Positions 44,108 through 54,368 of a stretch of 56,187 bases of DNA are shown one piece after another. The notes beneath the pieces were generated by a model that saw only the letters and a list, made by a program, of their open reading frames with translations, was not told where the DNA came from and did not search any database. Both the position numbers and the translations under genes were made by a program. The stretch's first letter is position 1. Every line of letters starts with the position of its first letter. Origin of the DNA: an uncultured Gemmatimonadota bacterium (GTDB lineage Bacteria; Gemmatimonadota; Gemmatimonadetes; Gemmatimonadales; Gemmatimonadaceae); contig CADEDA010000021.1 of NCBI GenBank assembly GCA_902825965.1, positions 1-56,187 of the forward strand, read 5' to 3'.

Positions 44108-45580
44108 TCACGGACCTGTGCGTGCCATACCGCACCAGCGCTCGAGGGCCGACCGCACGCCGAGTTCGTGGTCCTCACCGGCCCACGCGACGTAACCGTC
44201 GGGCCGGATGAGTACGGCGGTCGGCGCGGCGACCGGACCGACCGCCGGCAGCACCCACTCGCTGTCACAGGATGCACGGCAGACGCGAAGCCGAGGCGAC
44301 CACGCCGCGGCGATCGGCGCGTACGCGCCGGCGAAGTCCAGCAGGACCGGCTTCGCCGACCGCAGCAACTCGGCGACGCGGCGCGGGCCCTCCGCCGTCT
44401 CGAGATCGAGATCGGGCATGCGGCGGCCACGGACCGGATGCCCCTCGCCCAGGTCGTAGCGGATGTCGAGTCCCGCCATCTGTGCCGCGAGCCAACGGCG
44501 CGCCGCGTCGGTGCCGAGCATGTCGGCCATGGTCTCGCGCAGCGCCTGCGTCTGCGCATCCGCGCGGCGCAGCAGGACCGACGCCATGGTGTTCTTGAGC
44601 ACCCACGCCGCAACCGGATGGCGCTCCGCGTGGTAGGTGTCGAGCAGGGAATCGGGAGACCGCTGCTGGAGCACCTGCGCGAGCTTCCAGCCGAGATTCA
44701 CGGCGTCGTGGACGCCGGTCTGCAACCCGTGTCCGCCATCGGGCGGGTGGATGTGGGCCGCATCCCCGGCGAGAAGGATGCGGCGGTCGCGGTATTGCGC
44801 CGCCTGCCGCGTGGCGTCGGTGAAGCGGGAGAGCCATGTGGGGTCGTGGATGCCGAAGTCCGACCCGTAGACGGCGTGCAGGACCGCACGCAGTTCCTCG
44901 AGCGTCGGTGCCGACGTCGCATCGGCGCGCGGTTCGGTGACCAAGACCCGCAGGTGCGCACCGTCCTCGGACTTGGCCAGCGAGTGGATGCCCTGGGCAT
45001 CACGATGGATGCCCAAGGTCGTCGGCTCCTCCGTGAACCGGGCCTCGGCGATGAGGTTGCTCGTGGTCGGCGCGGTCCCGGGGAACTCGATCCGCGCGAG
45101 TCGTCGGACGGTGCTGCGCCCGCCGTCGCAGCCCACCACGTACGGTACCCGCAGTCGCTCGCCGTCGCGGAGCGTGACGACGGCCGCGTCATCGTCCTGC
45201 ACGAGGTCGACCAGCTCCGCTCCGTAGCGGATCGGCACCTGGAGTTCGCGCAGCCACTCGGCGAGCAGGCGTTCGATGTGAACCTGCCACAACGCGAGTA
45301 CGCCAGGGAATCGCGTCGGGCAGTCGTGCATCCCCAGCGACACGCCGGCGAAGCCGACCGCCGGGTGCATCGTGCCCGCGGCCACGAACCGGTCGGCGAT
45401 GCCGCGCTGCTCGAGCAACTCGAGCGTGCGCGCGTGCAACCCGCCTGCGCGGGCGCCCATCAGCACCTGGTCGCTGCGACGTTCCAGCACGAGGACGTCG
45501 ATTCCGGCGAGGGCGAGTTCTCCCGCGAGCATCAGGCCGCTTGGCCCGGCACCGATGACGAGGACGGCGGGTTCGCGCAT
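44108..45580 (-). CDS. FAD-dependent aromatic monooxygenase (PheA/TfdB, rifampicin-monooxygenase-like)
   Basis: The product is 490 residues from ATG 45578-45580, with GGAG upstream. FAD sites are GAGPSGLMLAG (dinucleotide fold), the DG motif VGCDGGRSTVRR and the GD motif LLAGDAAHIHPPDGGHGLQTG. The C-terminal thioredoxin-like domain (about 400-490) is present. The family hydroxylates phenols or large aromatics such as anthracyclines and rifamycins with NAD(P)H and oxygen. The order of motifs matches rifampicin monooxygenases, but residues that define drug choice cannot be judged here. It is the only long minus-strand gene between 30 and 48.9 kb. Confidence 0.88.
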   Translation of the reverse strand: MREPAVLVIGAGPSGLMLAGELALAGIDVLVLERRSDQVLMGARAGGLHARTLELLEQRGIADRFVAAGTMHPAVGFAGVSLGMHDCPTRFPGVLALWQVHIERLLAEWLRELQVPIRYGAELVDLVQDDDAAVVTLRDGERLRVPYVVGCDGGRSTVRRLARIEFPGTAPTTSNLIAEARFTEEPTTLGIHRDAQGIHSLAKSEDGAHLRVLVTEPRADATSAPTLEELRAVLHAVYGSDFGIHDPTWLSRFTDATRQAAQYRDRRILLAGDAAHIHPPDGGHGLQTGVHDAVNLGWKLAQVLQQRSPDSLLDTYHAERHPVAAWVLKNTMASVLLRRADAQTQALRETMADMLGTDAARRWLAAQMAGLDIRYDLGEGHPVRGRRMPDLDLETAEGPRRVAELLRSAKPVLLDFAGAYAPIAAAWSPRLRVCRASCDSEWVLPAVGPVAAPTAVLIRPDGYVAWAGEDHELGVRSALERWCGMARTGP

Positions 45581-45681
45581 GCGTGGACTCCGGTCTGGGG
45601 GAAGAGACGGCCGGCAATGATGCCATCCCGGCCCGGGCTTCCTGCAAGCCTCCCCTTCGGTTATATGTTGAACGTGGCGCC

Positions 45682-46284
45682 ATGACTGTGAGACTCTTCG
45701 CGCTCCTGCTGCTCTGCTGCCTGGTCATGGGCACTTCGTGCGTCGGCGCACGGGTGGATCATTATCAGGTGTACGAACTGGCGCCTGGCGCGTTGCCCGA
45801 CTCGGTCCCGCCCGACAGTCTGCGATTCGGTGCCGACGAGTACTTCCGGGTGAGACCACCGCGGTCGCGGTGGAGTGCGCAGCCATTTCCCCCGCTGTGC
45901 CCGGGCATGCGGCGCTACGCCGCGCGGCGCGATCGCACGTTGCACGTCTCCACCGCGTTCGTGGGCTCCGGACAGACGGCCGTCTTCGTCCGTCCGTTCG
46001 AGATCGAACTCGGATTGGGTCCCGCGGACGCGACCACGCGGCGGTTGGTCGTCCACTACGAGTTCCGCTTTCCGTACGTCGGCTGGCGCGTCTCGAGCGC
46101 CGACTCGGCGGCCATCGCCGCGAACGTGCGCGCCGCTGCCGCCGTGCTCGCCGCGCACAGTGATTCCCTTGCCACGGTGCTGAACGGCGGCGTGCGCCCG
46201 CTGCGCTTGCCCGGCTTCGCGCCGACCGCCGCGGCACCGGCGTTCACCGAGGCCGAGTGCGCGCTACTCGGTCTCGCGCACTGA
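45682..46284 (+). CDS. Lipoprotein, unknown function
   Basis: The product is 200 residues from ATG 45682, with a lipoprotein signal ending CCLVMGTSC. A TATGTT hexamer (45664-45669) lies 12 bases before the start, and no Shine-Dalgarno is seen. The body has several Cys-free beta strands and an Ala-rich helix (AANVRAAAAVLAAHS). No family recognised. Confidence 0.68.
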   Translation: MTVRLFALLLLCCLVMGTSCVGARVDHYQVYELAPGALPDSVPPDSLRFGADEYFRVRPPRSRWSAQPFPPLCPGMRRYAARRDRTLHVSTAFVGSGQTAVFVRPFEIELGLGPADATTRRLVVHYEFRFPYVGWRVSSADSAAIAANVRAAAAVLAAHSDSLATVLNGGVRPLRLPGFAPTAAAPAFTEAECALLGLAH

Positions 46285-46390
46285 CGTCGCGCCGAGAGCA
46301 CCGGGTCGCCGCACTCTTGCGCTGTTCCCGCCGACGGCGCCTATTCAGGCGACCGACGTTGGCCCCACCCATCATCGGAGGGCGGCACCC

Positions 46391-46771
46391 ATGCGACACA
46401 GCAGTTCGACACTCGAAGCATTGGCGCGACTCTCCTCGCGCACGCGCGATGCGGTGCAGGGCGGTCGGGCTTGCGGCTGCTTCCATTGCCTCCGGACGTT
46501 CGAGGCCCGTGACGTCAAGGAGTGGGCCCCCGAGGTCGAGGGCGAATCCGCCGCGATCTGTCCGCATTGCGGCGTCGACTCTGTGCTCCCGGCGCGCGAT
46601 GGGCACGCGGTGGATCGCACCATGCTCGAGGCGATGCAGGCCTACTGGTTCGCGCGCGCCGAACCGCCGGCGGGCGACAACTCCGCGTTCGACAAGGCAC
46701 GGCAGCGCCTCGACCCGCTCATCCGGCGACTGACCTGGGACCTGTGGGAATCGCGGAAGAAGGAACCGTAG
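46391..46771 (+). CDS. Zinc-ribbon-like cytoplasmic protein
   Basis: The product is 126 residues from ATG 46391, with GGAGGG upstream. Two Cys pairs (GCFHC at about residue 29 and CPHC at about 57) with an intervening FEARDVKEW likely bind zinc. The pattern of CFHCLRTF...ICPHCGVDSVL matches a widespread family of short proteins that I recall as uncharacterised. No signal or membrane segment. Confidence 0.72.
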   Translation: MRHSSSTLEALARLSSRTRDAVQGGRACGCFHCLRTFEARDVKEWAPEVEGESAAICPHCGVDSVLPARDGHAVDRTMLEAMQAYWFARAEPPAGDNSAFDKARQRLDPLIRRLTWDLWESRKKEP

Positions 46772-46800
46772 TCGGCAGCGACGGCGCATCCGGCTATACT
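46772..46800 (+). promoter_or_regulatory. Promoter of the cupin gene, leaderless arrangement
   Basis: TCGGCA (46772-46777), 17 bases, then TATACT (46795-46800), a strong -10 box that is only 6 bases before the ATG at 46807. No ribosome binding site precedes the start. Confidence 0.55.
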
Positions 46801-46806
46801 CCTCGC

Positions 46807-47136
46807 ATGCAGCTCACCGACATCCCGTTCCACACCATCACGTGGTCCGACCTCGAGCCCACCACACATCCGGGCGACGCCGGCGTCGCCCTTTGGCGCA
46901 CCGCGCACTACGGCGCGATCCGCGTGCGGATGGTGGAATACTCGGCCGGCTACGTCGCCGATCATTGGTGTACCAAGGGGCATCTCCTGCTCTGTCTCGA
47001 CGGCGAGTTGCACACGGAGTTGCAGGACGGGCGTCGGTTCGTGCTGACGCCGGGCACGAGCTACCACGTGGCGGACGGCGCGGAGCCTCATCGTTCGGCG
47101 GCGCCGCATGGTGCCCGCCTGTTCATCGTCGACTGA
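46807..47136 (+). CDS. DHCW-motif cupin-fold protein
   Basis: The product is 109 residues. The sequence VEYSAGYVADHWCTKGHLLLCLDGEL has the conserved Asp-His-Trp-Cys region and beta strands of a small cupin that NCBI names the DHCW-motif cupin family; LTPGTSYHVADGAEPHRS is the second half. Its ligand is unknown. The gene seems to begin a run of co-oriented genes to 48861. Confidence 0.8.
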   Translation: MQLTDIPFHTITWSDLEPTTHPGDAGVALWRTAHYGAIRVRMVEYSAGYVADHWCTKGHLLLCLDGELHTELQDGRRFVLTPGTSYHVADGAEPHRSAAPHGARLFIVD

Positions 47137-47162
47137 CCGGCTGACGGTCACGAGGGTCGAGC

Positions 47163-47603
47163 ATGCCTGCGAAACGTTCCCGGCGCGACGCCACCCCGGC
47201 GACCCCACGACTGCTGTCGGGCGGGAATCCGCAGATCCCCAAGGGGGCTGGCGACGCACCGGTGCAGGCGTACATCGCGGCGATGCCCGGATGGAAGCGG
47301 GCGGTGGGGCGGAGGATCGACGCGATCGTGTCGCGGACGGTCCCGACGGTGCAGAAGGCGGTGAAATACAACTCGCCGCTCTACGGCGTGGACGGCGTCA
47401 CCTGGTTCCTCAGCCTGCATTGCTTCACGCGCTACGTGAAGGTCGCGTTCCACCGCGGTGCGGAGCTCACACCGATGCCGCCGGGCCACTCGAAGCAGCG
47501 GTTCGTCCGTTACCTCGACATCCACGAGGACGATGCGCTGGACGAGACGCAGTTCGCCGCCTGGGTGCGGCAAGCCAGCCGACTTCCCGGAGAACGACTC
47601 TGA
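47163..47603 (+). CDS. DUF1801 protein
   Basis: The product is 146 residues from ATG 47163 with GAGG upstream. A short basic N terminus leads to DUF1801 motifs (VQAYIAAMPGWKRAVGRRIDAI, AVKYNSPLYGVDGVTWF and VKVAFHRGAELTPMPP). It is one of three in the window; it overlaps the next by TGATG. Confidence 0.86.
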   Translation: MPAKRSRRDATPATPRLLSGGNPQIPKGAGDAPVQAYIAAMPGWKRAVGRRIDAIVSRTVPTVQKAVKYNSPLYGVDGVTWFLSLHCFTRYVKVAFHRGAELTPMPPGHSKQRFVRYLDIHEDDALDETQFAAWVRQASRLPGERL

Positions 47604-47971
47604 TGGCCAAGACTCCCTCCCGCAGCGCGACACCGGCCGCGGGCGCCGGCGCCGACTGGCGTCACGCCACCCTCGACCGCATGCGGGCGCTGATCTTCGA
47701 GGCGGATCCCGCGATCGTGGAGGAGCGCAAGTACCGCGACGTCCCCACGTGGTCGCGTGACGGCATGATCTGCACGGGCGAGACCTACAAGGCGGTCGTC
47801 AAACTCACCTTCATGCGCGGGGCTGCGCTCAGCGACCCCAAGCGGTTGTTCAACGCCAGCCTCGACGGCAACACGCGGCGTGCGATCGACATCCGCGAAG
47901 GAGAGACGGTGAACGCCACGGCGTTCAAGGCGCTGGTGCGCGCTGCCGTCCGCCTCAATCGCGGCGCCTGA
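47603..47971 (+). CDS. DUF1801 protein, second tandem copy
   Basis: The product is 122 residues from ATG 47603 (TGATG). Motifs are LDRMRALIFEADPAIVEERKYR, WSRDGMICTGETYKAVVKLTF and DPKRLFN, which fits the DUF1801 subgroup with a different spacing from the neighbour. The two tandem genes therefore are divergent family members and not a recent duplication. Confidence 0.85.
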   Translation: MAKTPSRSATPAAGAGADWRHATLDRMRALIFEADPAIVEERKYRDVPTWSRDGMICTGETYKAVVKLTFMRGAALSDPKRLFNASLDGNTRRAIDIREGETVNATAFKALVRAAVRLNRGA

Positions 47972-47980
47972 CGGGGCCGC

Positions 47981-48703
47981 GTGGCCACGCCCGGTCCGTT
48001 CCTCACCGCCGAGTGGCGGGACCTCGTCATGCTCAACTACGAGGTGCCGCCGGAACTGCTGGCCTCACAGGTTCCGCCGGGCACCACGCTCGACCGCTGG
48101 GAGGGGAGGGTACTGGTCTCGCTCGTCGGGTTCCGCTTCCTCCACACGCGCGTGCTCGGCGTGCCCATCCCATGGCACCGCGACTTCGAGGAAGTGAACC
48201 TCCGGTTCTACGTGCGCCGCGAGGCGCCGGAGGGCGTGCGGCGAGCGGTGGTGTTCCTGCGCGAGCTCGTGCCGCGTCGCGCGATCGCATGGTTGGCGCG
48301 GCTGTGGTACAACGAGCCGTATCGCGCCTTGCCGATGCGTCACGGGATCACCGGCGACGCCGCGCGGCGGGAGCTGCGCTACGAATGGCGCGATCGCCGT
48401 GGATGGATCGGCCTGCAGGCATCGACCGTGGGGGCGCCGTCGGTGCTGACCCCGGGCACGGAGGCTGAGTTCATCACCGAGCACTACTGGGGCTACACGG
48501 CGCAGCGCGACGGTGGTACCGTGGAGTATCGCGTGGAGCACCCGCCTTGGCGCGTCTGGCAGGCCGACGCCGCGCACGTGCTCGGGGACCTCTCCGCGAC
48601 CTATGGCGCGACCTTCGGCGCAGTGCTCGGTGGCCGTCCGTGTTCCGCGTTCGTCGCCGAAGGATCCGCCATCACGGTGTTCCGTCCACGTCCACTGCCT
48701 TGA
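47981..48703 (+). CDS. DUF2071 (YqjF-like) protein
   Basis: The product is 240 residues from GTG 47981. The opening FLTAEWRDLVMLNYEVPPELL and SLVGFRFLHTRVLGVPIPWHRDFEEVNLRFYV match DUF2071, a soluble family with an acetoacetate-decarboxylase-like fold and unknown function. It follows the DUF1801 pair by 9 bases. Confidence 0.88.
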   Translation: MATPGPFLTAEWRDLVMLNYEVPPELLASQVPPGTTLDRWEGRVLVSLVGFRFLHTRVLGVPIPWHRDFEEVNLRFYVRREAPEGVRRAVVFLRELVPRRAIAWLARLWYNEPYRALPMRHGITGDAARRELRYEWRDRRGWIGLQASTVGAPSVLTPGTEAEFITEHYWGYTAQRDGGTVEYRVEHPPWRVWQADAAHVLGDLSATYGATFGAVLGGRPCSAFVAEGSAITVFRPRPLP

Positions 48704-48714
48704 CCGGAGGTCGC

Positions 48715-48861
48715 ATGTCCAAGAGAGTCCCCGACTTCTCCAGCCACAAGCCGCAGTCCAAGCTCTCGCTCGGCAAGACCGCGAAGGCACCGCCACCGCC
48801 CGCGGCGCCGCGTGTGAAGCCGCAGGCGACGTCCTCGAAGTCCGGCCGACGCGGCGGCTGA
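48715..48861 (+). CDS. Small basic protein
   Basis: The product is 48 residues from ATG 48715, supported by a strong GGAGG (48706-48710). It is rich in Lys, Pro, Ala and Ser (SKRVPDFSSHKPQSKLSLGK) and ends in Arg/Gly. It has no known family. Lying 11 bases after the DUF2071 stop and before the 48-bp palindrome, it seems to be the last gene of that unit. Confidence 0.62.
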   Translation: MSKRVPDFSSHKPQSKLSLGKTAKAPPPPAAPRVKPQATSSKSGRRGG

Positions 48862-48876
48862 GGTCCGACCGGCGCA

Positions 48877-48924
48877 GCGAGCCCGCAGGCGCGCGCAGGC
48901 GCCTGCGCGCGTCTGCGGGCTCGC
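48877..48924. terminator. 48-bp near-perfect palindrome between convergent genes
   Basis: The two 24-base arms (48877-48900 and 48901-48924) are complementary at all but one position, where a G-T pair forms. There is no separate loop, so the hairpin tip must open at the centre (AGGC/GCCT). It lies between the small basic gene and the convergent katG gene and could terminate transcription from both sides. Confidence 0.75.
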
Positions 48925-48934
48925 CGAACCTGGC

Positions 48935-51193
<2,259 letters not shown>

Positions 51194-51300
51194 TCAGTTT
51201 CGTGTGTGATCGCAATGTACTAAGGCGAAGGCGCGGAGTGTGGTTTCCGGATGTGTCTCCACGCGATAGGTTGCAAGGGAATCCCCGTCGGAGAATCGGC

Positions 51301-52134
51301 GTGCAAGCTGTGCGCGCAACCCTGACATGCGCGTTGGTCGTGGCACTCGTGTCGTCCGGAACCGCATCGGCACAGTCACCAGAGGCCGCTGCATCCGCGC
51401 GCGCCTGTCTTCGCGTGGGGCTGCGCGATGCGCAGGTGGTGCACTGCTTCAGCACGGCGATGGTCGAATCGGGCTCGCTCACGGTCGTCGCCGCGAACGG
51501 AACGTTCCGGCTGACGCCGATGTCCGTCGACGCGTTCGCCTCCTTTGCGAACGCCGTCGACTCCCTGACGATCGCACCCCCGCAGCGACGCGACGCGGCG
51601 ACCAGCGTCGAGCTGACGTCCTTCTTCGGCCGCGGCGTGATCCGCATGCGGCCCGTCGCGACAACCTCGAGTCCCGAGTTCAGGCTGGAGGGCAGCAACG
51701 GCGGCTGGGACTTCGAGATCCGCCTCACGGGCGATGAGGGGGCGGCGGTGCTGCGTGCGCTGCGTCGCGAGCGCGGTCCGGGCGTCGAGCTCGTGGAGGC
51801 CGACACGCCGCCGCGGGGTCCGTCGGCCGACGGGGTGGCGTATGGCGCGGTGATCGACAGTCCCGCGATGCTGATCGAGCGTAGCTTCCGCGTCCGATGG
51901 CCGAGCATCGGCCTGCCTCCCGGCGCGAGCCGGCTCATGCGGTTCCGCTTCGTGGTCGACACAACGGGTCGGGTGGTGCCGTCCTCGGTGGAACTCGACG
52001 CTGGCGAGTCGCGCGCCCACGTACGGGCCGCGCTCGCAGCGTTGCTGCGCGCACGGTTCGAACCCGCACGTCACCAAGGACGGATCGTCGCACAACCGGT
52101 TCTGTTTCCTGTCGTGGTCGCGGTGCAACCGTGA
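51301..52134 (+). CDS. Exported protein with TonB-like C-terminal domain
   Basis: From GTG 51301, with GGAG 8 bases upstream, the product is 277 residues and begins with a signal peptide ending VSSGTASA. The C-terminal 80 residues (RLMRFRFVVDTTGRVVPSSVEL, then RAALAALLRARFEPARHQG) follow the TonB C-terminal domain pattern. The middle is beta-rich with no known family. Without a membrane anchor at the N terminus it is not a normal TonB; it may be a periplasmic binding partner. Confidence 0.72.
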   Translation: MQAVRATLTCALVVALVSSGTASAQSPEAAASARACLRVGLRDAQVVHCFSTAMVESGSLTVVAANGTFRLTPMSVDAFASFANAVDSLTIAPPQRRDAATSVELTSFFGRGVIRMRPVATTSSPEFRLEGSNGGWDFEIRLTGDEGAAVLRALRRERGPGVELVEADTPPRGPSADGVAYGAVIDSPAMLIERSFRVRWPSIGLPPGASRLMRFRFVVDTTGRVVPSSVELDAGESRAHVRAALAALLRARFEPARHQGRIVAQPVLFPVVVAVQP

Positions 52135-52273
52135 GCAAGGGCGGCTGACCGGGGACAGCCGCGAGCGTCGAGTCCGGCGATCCTGTGTCAGGCGCCTGTA
52201 CCGACGGGGTAGTCTGAACGAATCCCCCTGACGCGATGGCGTCGGACGGGCCACAGGTGACAGCGAGGCGTCC

Positions 52274-52810
52274 ATGCTCACGTCAGTGCGATCGCTCCTC
52301 CGTCGCGGCAGCATCCTGCTGGCCGTCGTACTCGTGGGGGTGCGCTGTGAAGGTTGGGATGCGGCGGGTGTTGAGCTCCCCGGCGCCGATGACGGCTGGG
52401 TCGAGGCGCGCTTCGGGGGCGCGGCATACGTCGCGCGGCTCTGGGCAGAGGCAACCCGGGAGCCTGATGGCTCCGTCGCCTTGACGTTCACCGCTCATCG
52501 GCCACGACCACACGACCCGGCGGTGGAGTACCTGACCCTCCACCTGCCCGCCGCCGCCGTCGGCTCGCACGCCATCGCGAACTCCACCGCCGCGATCCTC
52601 CGCGTCGTCGGGGGTGACGTCGTCGCGATCATCTACGTCGGCAGCAGTCCGACACCCGGCGAGGCCGTCATCACGGAACTGGACCTCGACGCAGGGGTAG
52701 TGCGCGGGAGCATGCGCTTCTGGCTGTCGCCCGCGCCGGGCCATGAAGCGATCGGTTCGATGCGCGAGTTCGTGCTGACGTCCTTCAGCGCTCCCCTGAC
52801 CGTGAGGTGA
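52274..52810 (+). CDS. Exported or lipid-anchored protein, unknown function
   Basis: The product is 178 residues from ATG 52274, with GAGG upstream and a TAGTCT about 65 bases before it. The N-terminal hydrophobic stretch (SILLAVVLVGVRC) ends in a weak lipobox, so lipid attachment is possible. The rest is beta-rich with repeated small hydrophobic strands. No family recognised. Confidence 0.62.
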   Translation: MLTSVRSLLRRGSILLAVVLVGVRCEGWDAAGVELPGADDGWVEARFGGAAYVARLWAEATREPDGSVALTFTAHRPRPHDPAVEYLTLHLPAAAVGSHAIANSTAAILRVVGGDVVAIIYVGSSPTPGEAVITELDLDAGVVRGSMRFWLSPAPGHEAIGSMREFVLTSFSAPLTVR

Positions 52811-52814
52811 TTGC

Positions 52815-53315
52815 ATGCACTCGTTCCGCCGGTCGAGCATCCTCTGGGGCGCTGTGCTCCTCGTCGTTGGCTGCGCGCGCGGCGGCCGGGACGAGATCCG
52901 AACCACAGCCCCAGAACCCCGCAGTGGCGACGTGCGCGCGGTGAGTGTGGGGGTGTACGACTACGAGGGCTTGATCGAGGGATTCGGCGCAGTCGCGGGG
53001 TCGTTCGGACTCGACGCAGATGGCGGGGTAGTCAACGTCAGCGGCACATGCGCGTGGGGACCGGAAGCCCCGGACAAGCTGCCGGCGTCCTGTCGCTTCC
53101 GGACGTTCCGTGTGCAGCGCGACAACGCCGGGACTCCGACCCGCGCGTACGTGGTGCTGACGCGCGCACTGCCCAACGCGCCGCCCAACACCTGCGTGCC
53201 GAGTACGACGCCCGGACGGGCGCAACCGACGAGCTGCGTGACCGGGCAGGGTCAGCGCACCGACCGCAGCGCGCGCCATCGTGGATACGTGAAGGTCCGG
53301 CCGGCCGACGACTAG
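52815..53315 (+). CDS. Lipoprotein, unknown function
   Basis: The product is 166 residues from ATG 52815, 4 bases after the previous stop. The signal ends GAVLLVVGC. Four further Cys residues (SGTCAWG, ASCRFR, NTCVP, TSCVTG) could form disulfides in the periplasm. Its stop TAG (53313-53315) shares the CTAG with the stop of the convergent SRPBCC gene. Confidence 0.66.
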   Translation: MHSFRRSSILWGAVLLVVGCARGGRDEIRTTAPEPRSGDVRAVSVGVYDYEGLIEGFGAVAGSFGLDADGGVVNVSGTCAWGPEAPDKLPASCRFRTFRVQRDNAGTPTRAYVVLTRALPNAPPNTCVPSTTPGRAQPTSCVTGQGQRTDRSARHRGYVKVRPADD

Positions 53316-53770
53316 TTCCAGTTGTCGATCTTGAGGTCGTCGGGCGACGGCCGACCGACACCCGTTTCCACGGCCGCACGCAGGCTGAGCAGGAACGTCG
53401 CCCACTTCATGCTGCAGTGCGCCATGAAGTCCACTGGTTCGCGCCAACCGCGATGGCCGAACAGCAGGGTCGTCTGTCCGTCCTCGGCCACCAAGCGATA
53501 GTCGATGGTCGTTCCGACCCACTCCTCGGGTCCGTCCACACATCGCCAGGCGAGCGCCGAGGGCGCCGCGGCATGCTCCACCTGCATGACCATCCGCCCC
53601 TTCACCTCGCCGCTCGGCGTGCGGAACGTGAAGCCGACGCGTCCACCGACGGCCGCGTCGCCGTCCACTTCGCGGGTCCACCAGCCGGCGAGCCCCTCCG
53701 GCGTGCTGAGCGACTGGTACACCTGCGTTGGCGCGGCCTTGATGCCGACGCGATGGATGATGTCTGCCAC
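53312..53770 (-). CDS. SRPBCC/AHSA1-family protein
   Basis: The product is 152 residues from GTG 53768-53770. The pattern APTQVYQSLSTPEGLAGWWTRE, FRTPSGEVKGRMVMQV and STTIDYRL-like strands (VGTTIDYRLVAEDGQTTLLF) fits the START-like AHSA1 family of ligand-binding or Hsp90-activator-like proteins. It diverges from the HxlR gene, and its TTGCAA/TACTCT promoter overlaps the operator at 53810. Repression by the HxlR protein is therefore likely. Confidence 0.85.
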   Translation of the reverse strand: MADIIHRVGIKAAPTQVYQSLSTPEGLAGWWTREVDGDAAVGGRVGFTFRTPSGEVKGRMVMQVEHAAAPSALAWRCVDGPEEWVGTTIDYRLVAEDGQTTLLFGHRGWREPVDFMAHCSMKWATFLLSLRAAVETGVGRPSPDDLKIDNWN

Positions 53771-53799
53771 GGAGCACTCGGGGTTGAGGGAAGGACCGG

Positions 53800-53849
53800 A
53801 GAGTAAAGAGGTAACTTGTAAATTGCAAGTTACCGGTATACCATATTAT
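53800..53849. promoter_or_regulatory. HxlR-type operator (25-bp palindrome) and two divergent promoters
   Basis: GGTAACTTG (53810-53818) and CAAGTTACC (53826-53834) are perfect inverted halves; of the seven central bases all but one pair also match. For the minus strand, TTGCAA (53828-53823), 17 bases and TACTCT (53805-53800) form a good promoter whose -35 is inside the palindrome. For the plus strand, TATTAT (53844-53849) is 5 bases before the HxlR ATG. A dimeric regulator bound here would cover both promoters. Confidence 0.72.
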
Positions 53850-53854
53850 CCGGG

Positions 53855-54328
53855 ATGCCCAAACGCCGGACTCGCCTGCGCTCGCATTGCCCCGTGAACT
53901 TCGGCCTCGAAGCCTTCGGGGACCGCTGGGCGCTGCTCATCCTCCGCGACATCGTCTTTCGCGGCAAACGCAGCTACGGGGAGTTCCTCGCGTCCGAGGA
54001 GGGATTCTCCACCAACATCCTCGCCTCGCGCCTCGAGCATCTGGTGGCCGAGGGGATCCTGACGCGCGCCGACGATGTGCGGGATGGCCGGCGCGCCGTG
54101 TACTCGCTCACGGAGAAGGGGCTCGATCTCATCCCCCTGTTGTTCGAGATGGTCCTCTGGAGCGCCAAGTACGATCGGCAGTCCGAGGCGGCGCGGATCC
54201 CGGGCCTCGTCGAGCTCATCGAACGCGACAATCGCCGGGTCAGCGCGGAGCTGCGGCCGCTGGTGGTGCAGGGGGAGGCGGTCGTGCGGCGATACGTTGA
54301 GGGTGGCGCCGGCGCGGTCCGGCTGTAG
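53855..54328 (+). CDS. HxlR-family transcriptional regulator
   Basis: The product is 157 residues from ATG 53855. The HxlR winged helix has CPVNFGLEAFGDRWALLILRDIVF, SYGEFLASEEGFSTNILASRLEHLVAEGIL and DGRRAVYSLTEKGLDLIPLLFEM split by linkers; a single Cys (C13) at the start is typical of redox- or electrophile-sensing members such as YodB. There is no Shine-Dalgarno, with the -10 box only 5 bases ahead. Autoregulation and control of the SRPBCC gene are likely from the shared operator. Confidence 0.92.
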   Translation: MPKRRTRLRSHCPVNFGLEAFGDRWALLILRDIVFRGKRSYGEFLASEEGFSTNILASRLEHLVAEGILTRADDVRDGRRAVYSLTEKGLDLIPLLFEMVLWSAKYDRQSEAARIPGLVELIERDNRRVSAELRPLVVQGEAVVRRYVEGGAGAVRL

Positions 54329-54368
54329 AGTTGGGGAGCATGACTCCCGCCCACTCCAGCGCCGACGC

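Noticed and set aside
42382-44613. A 743-codon minus-strand frame over YbjQ, thioesterase and VOC genes
   Set aside because: The plus-strand genes there have family motifs and ribosome binding sites; this frame has none and is another GC-driven shadow.
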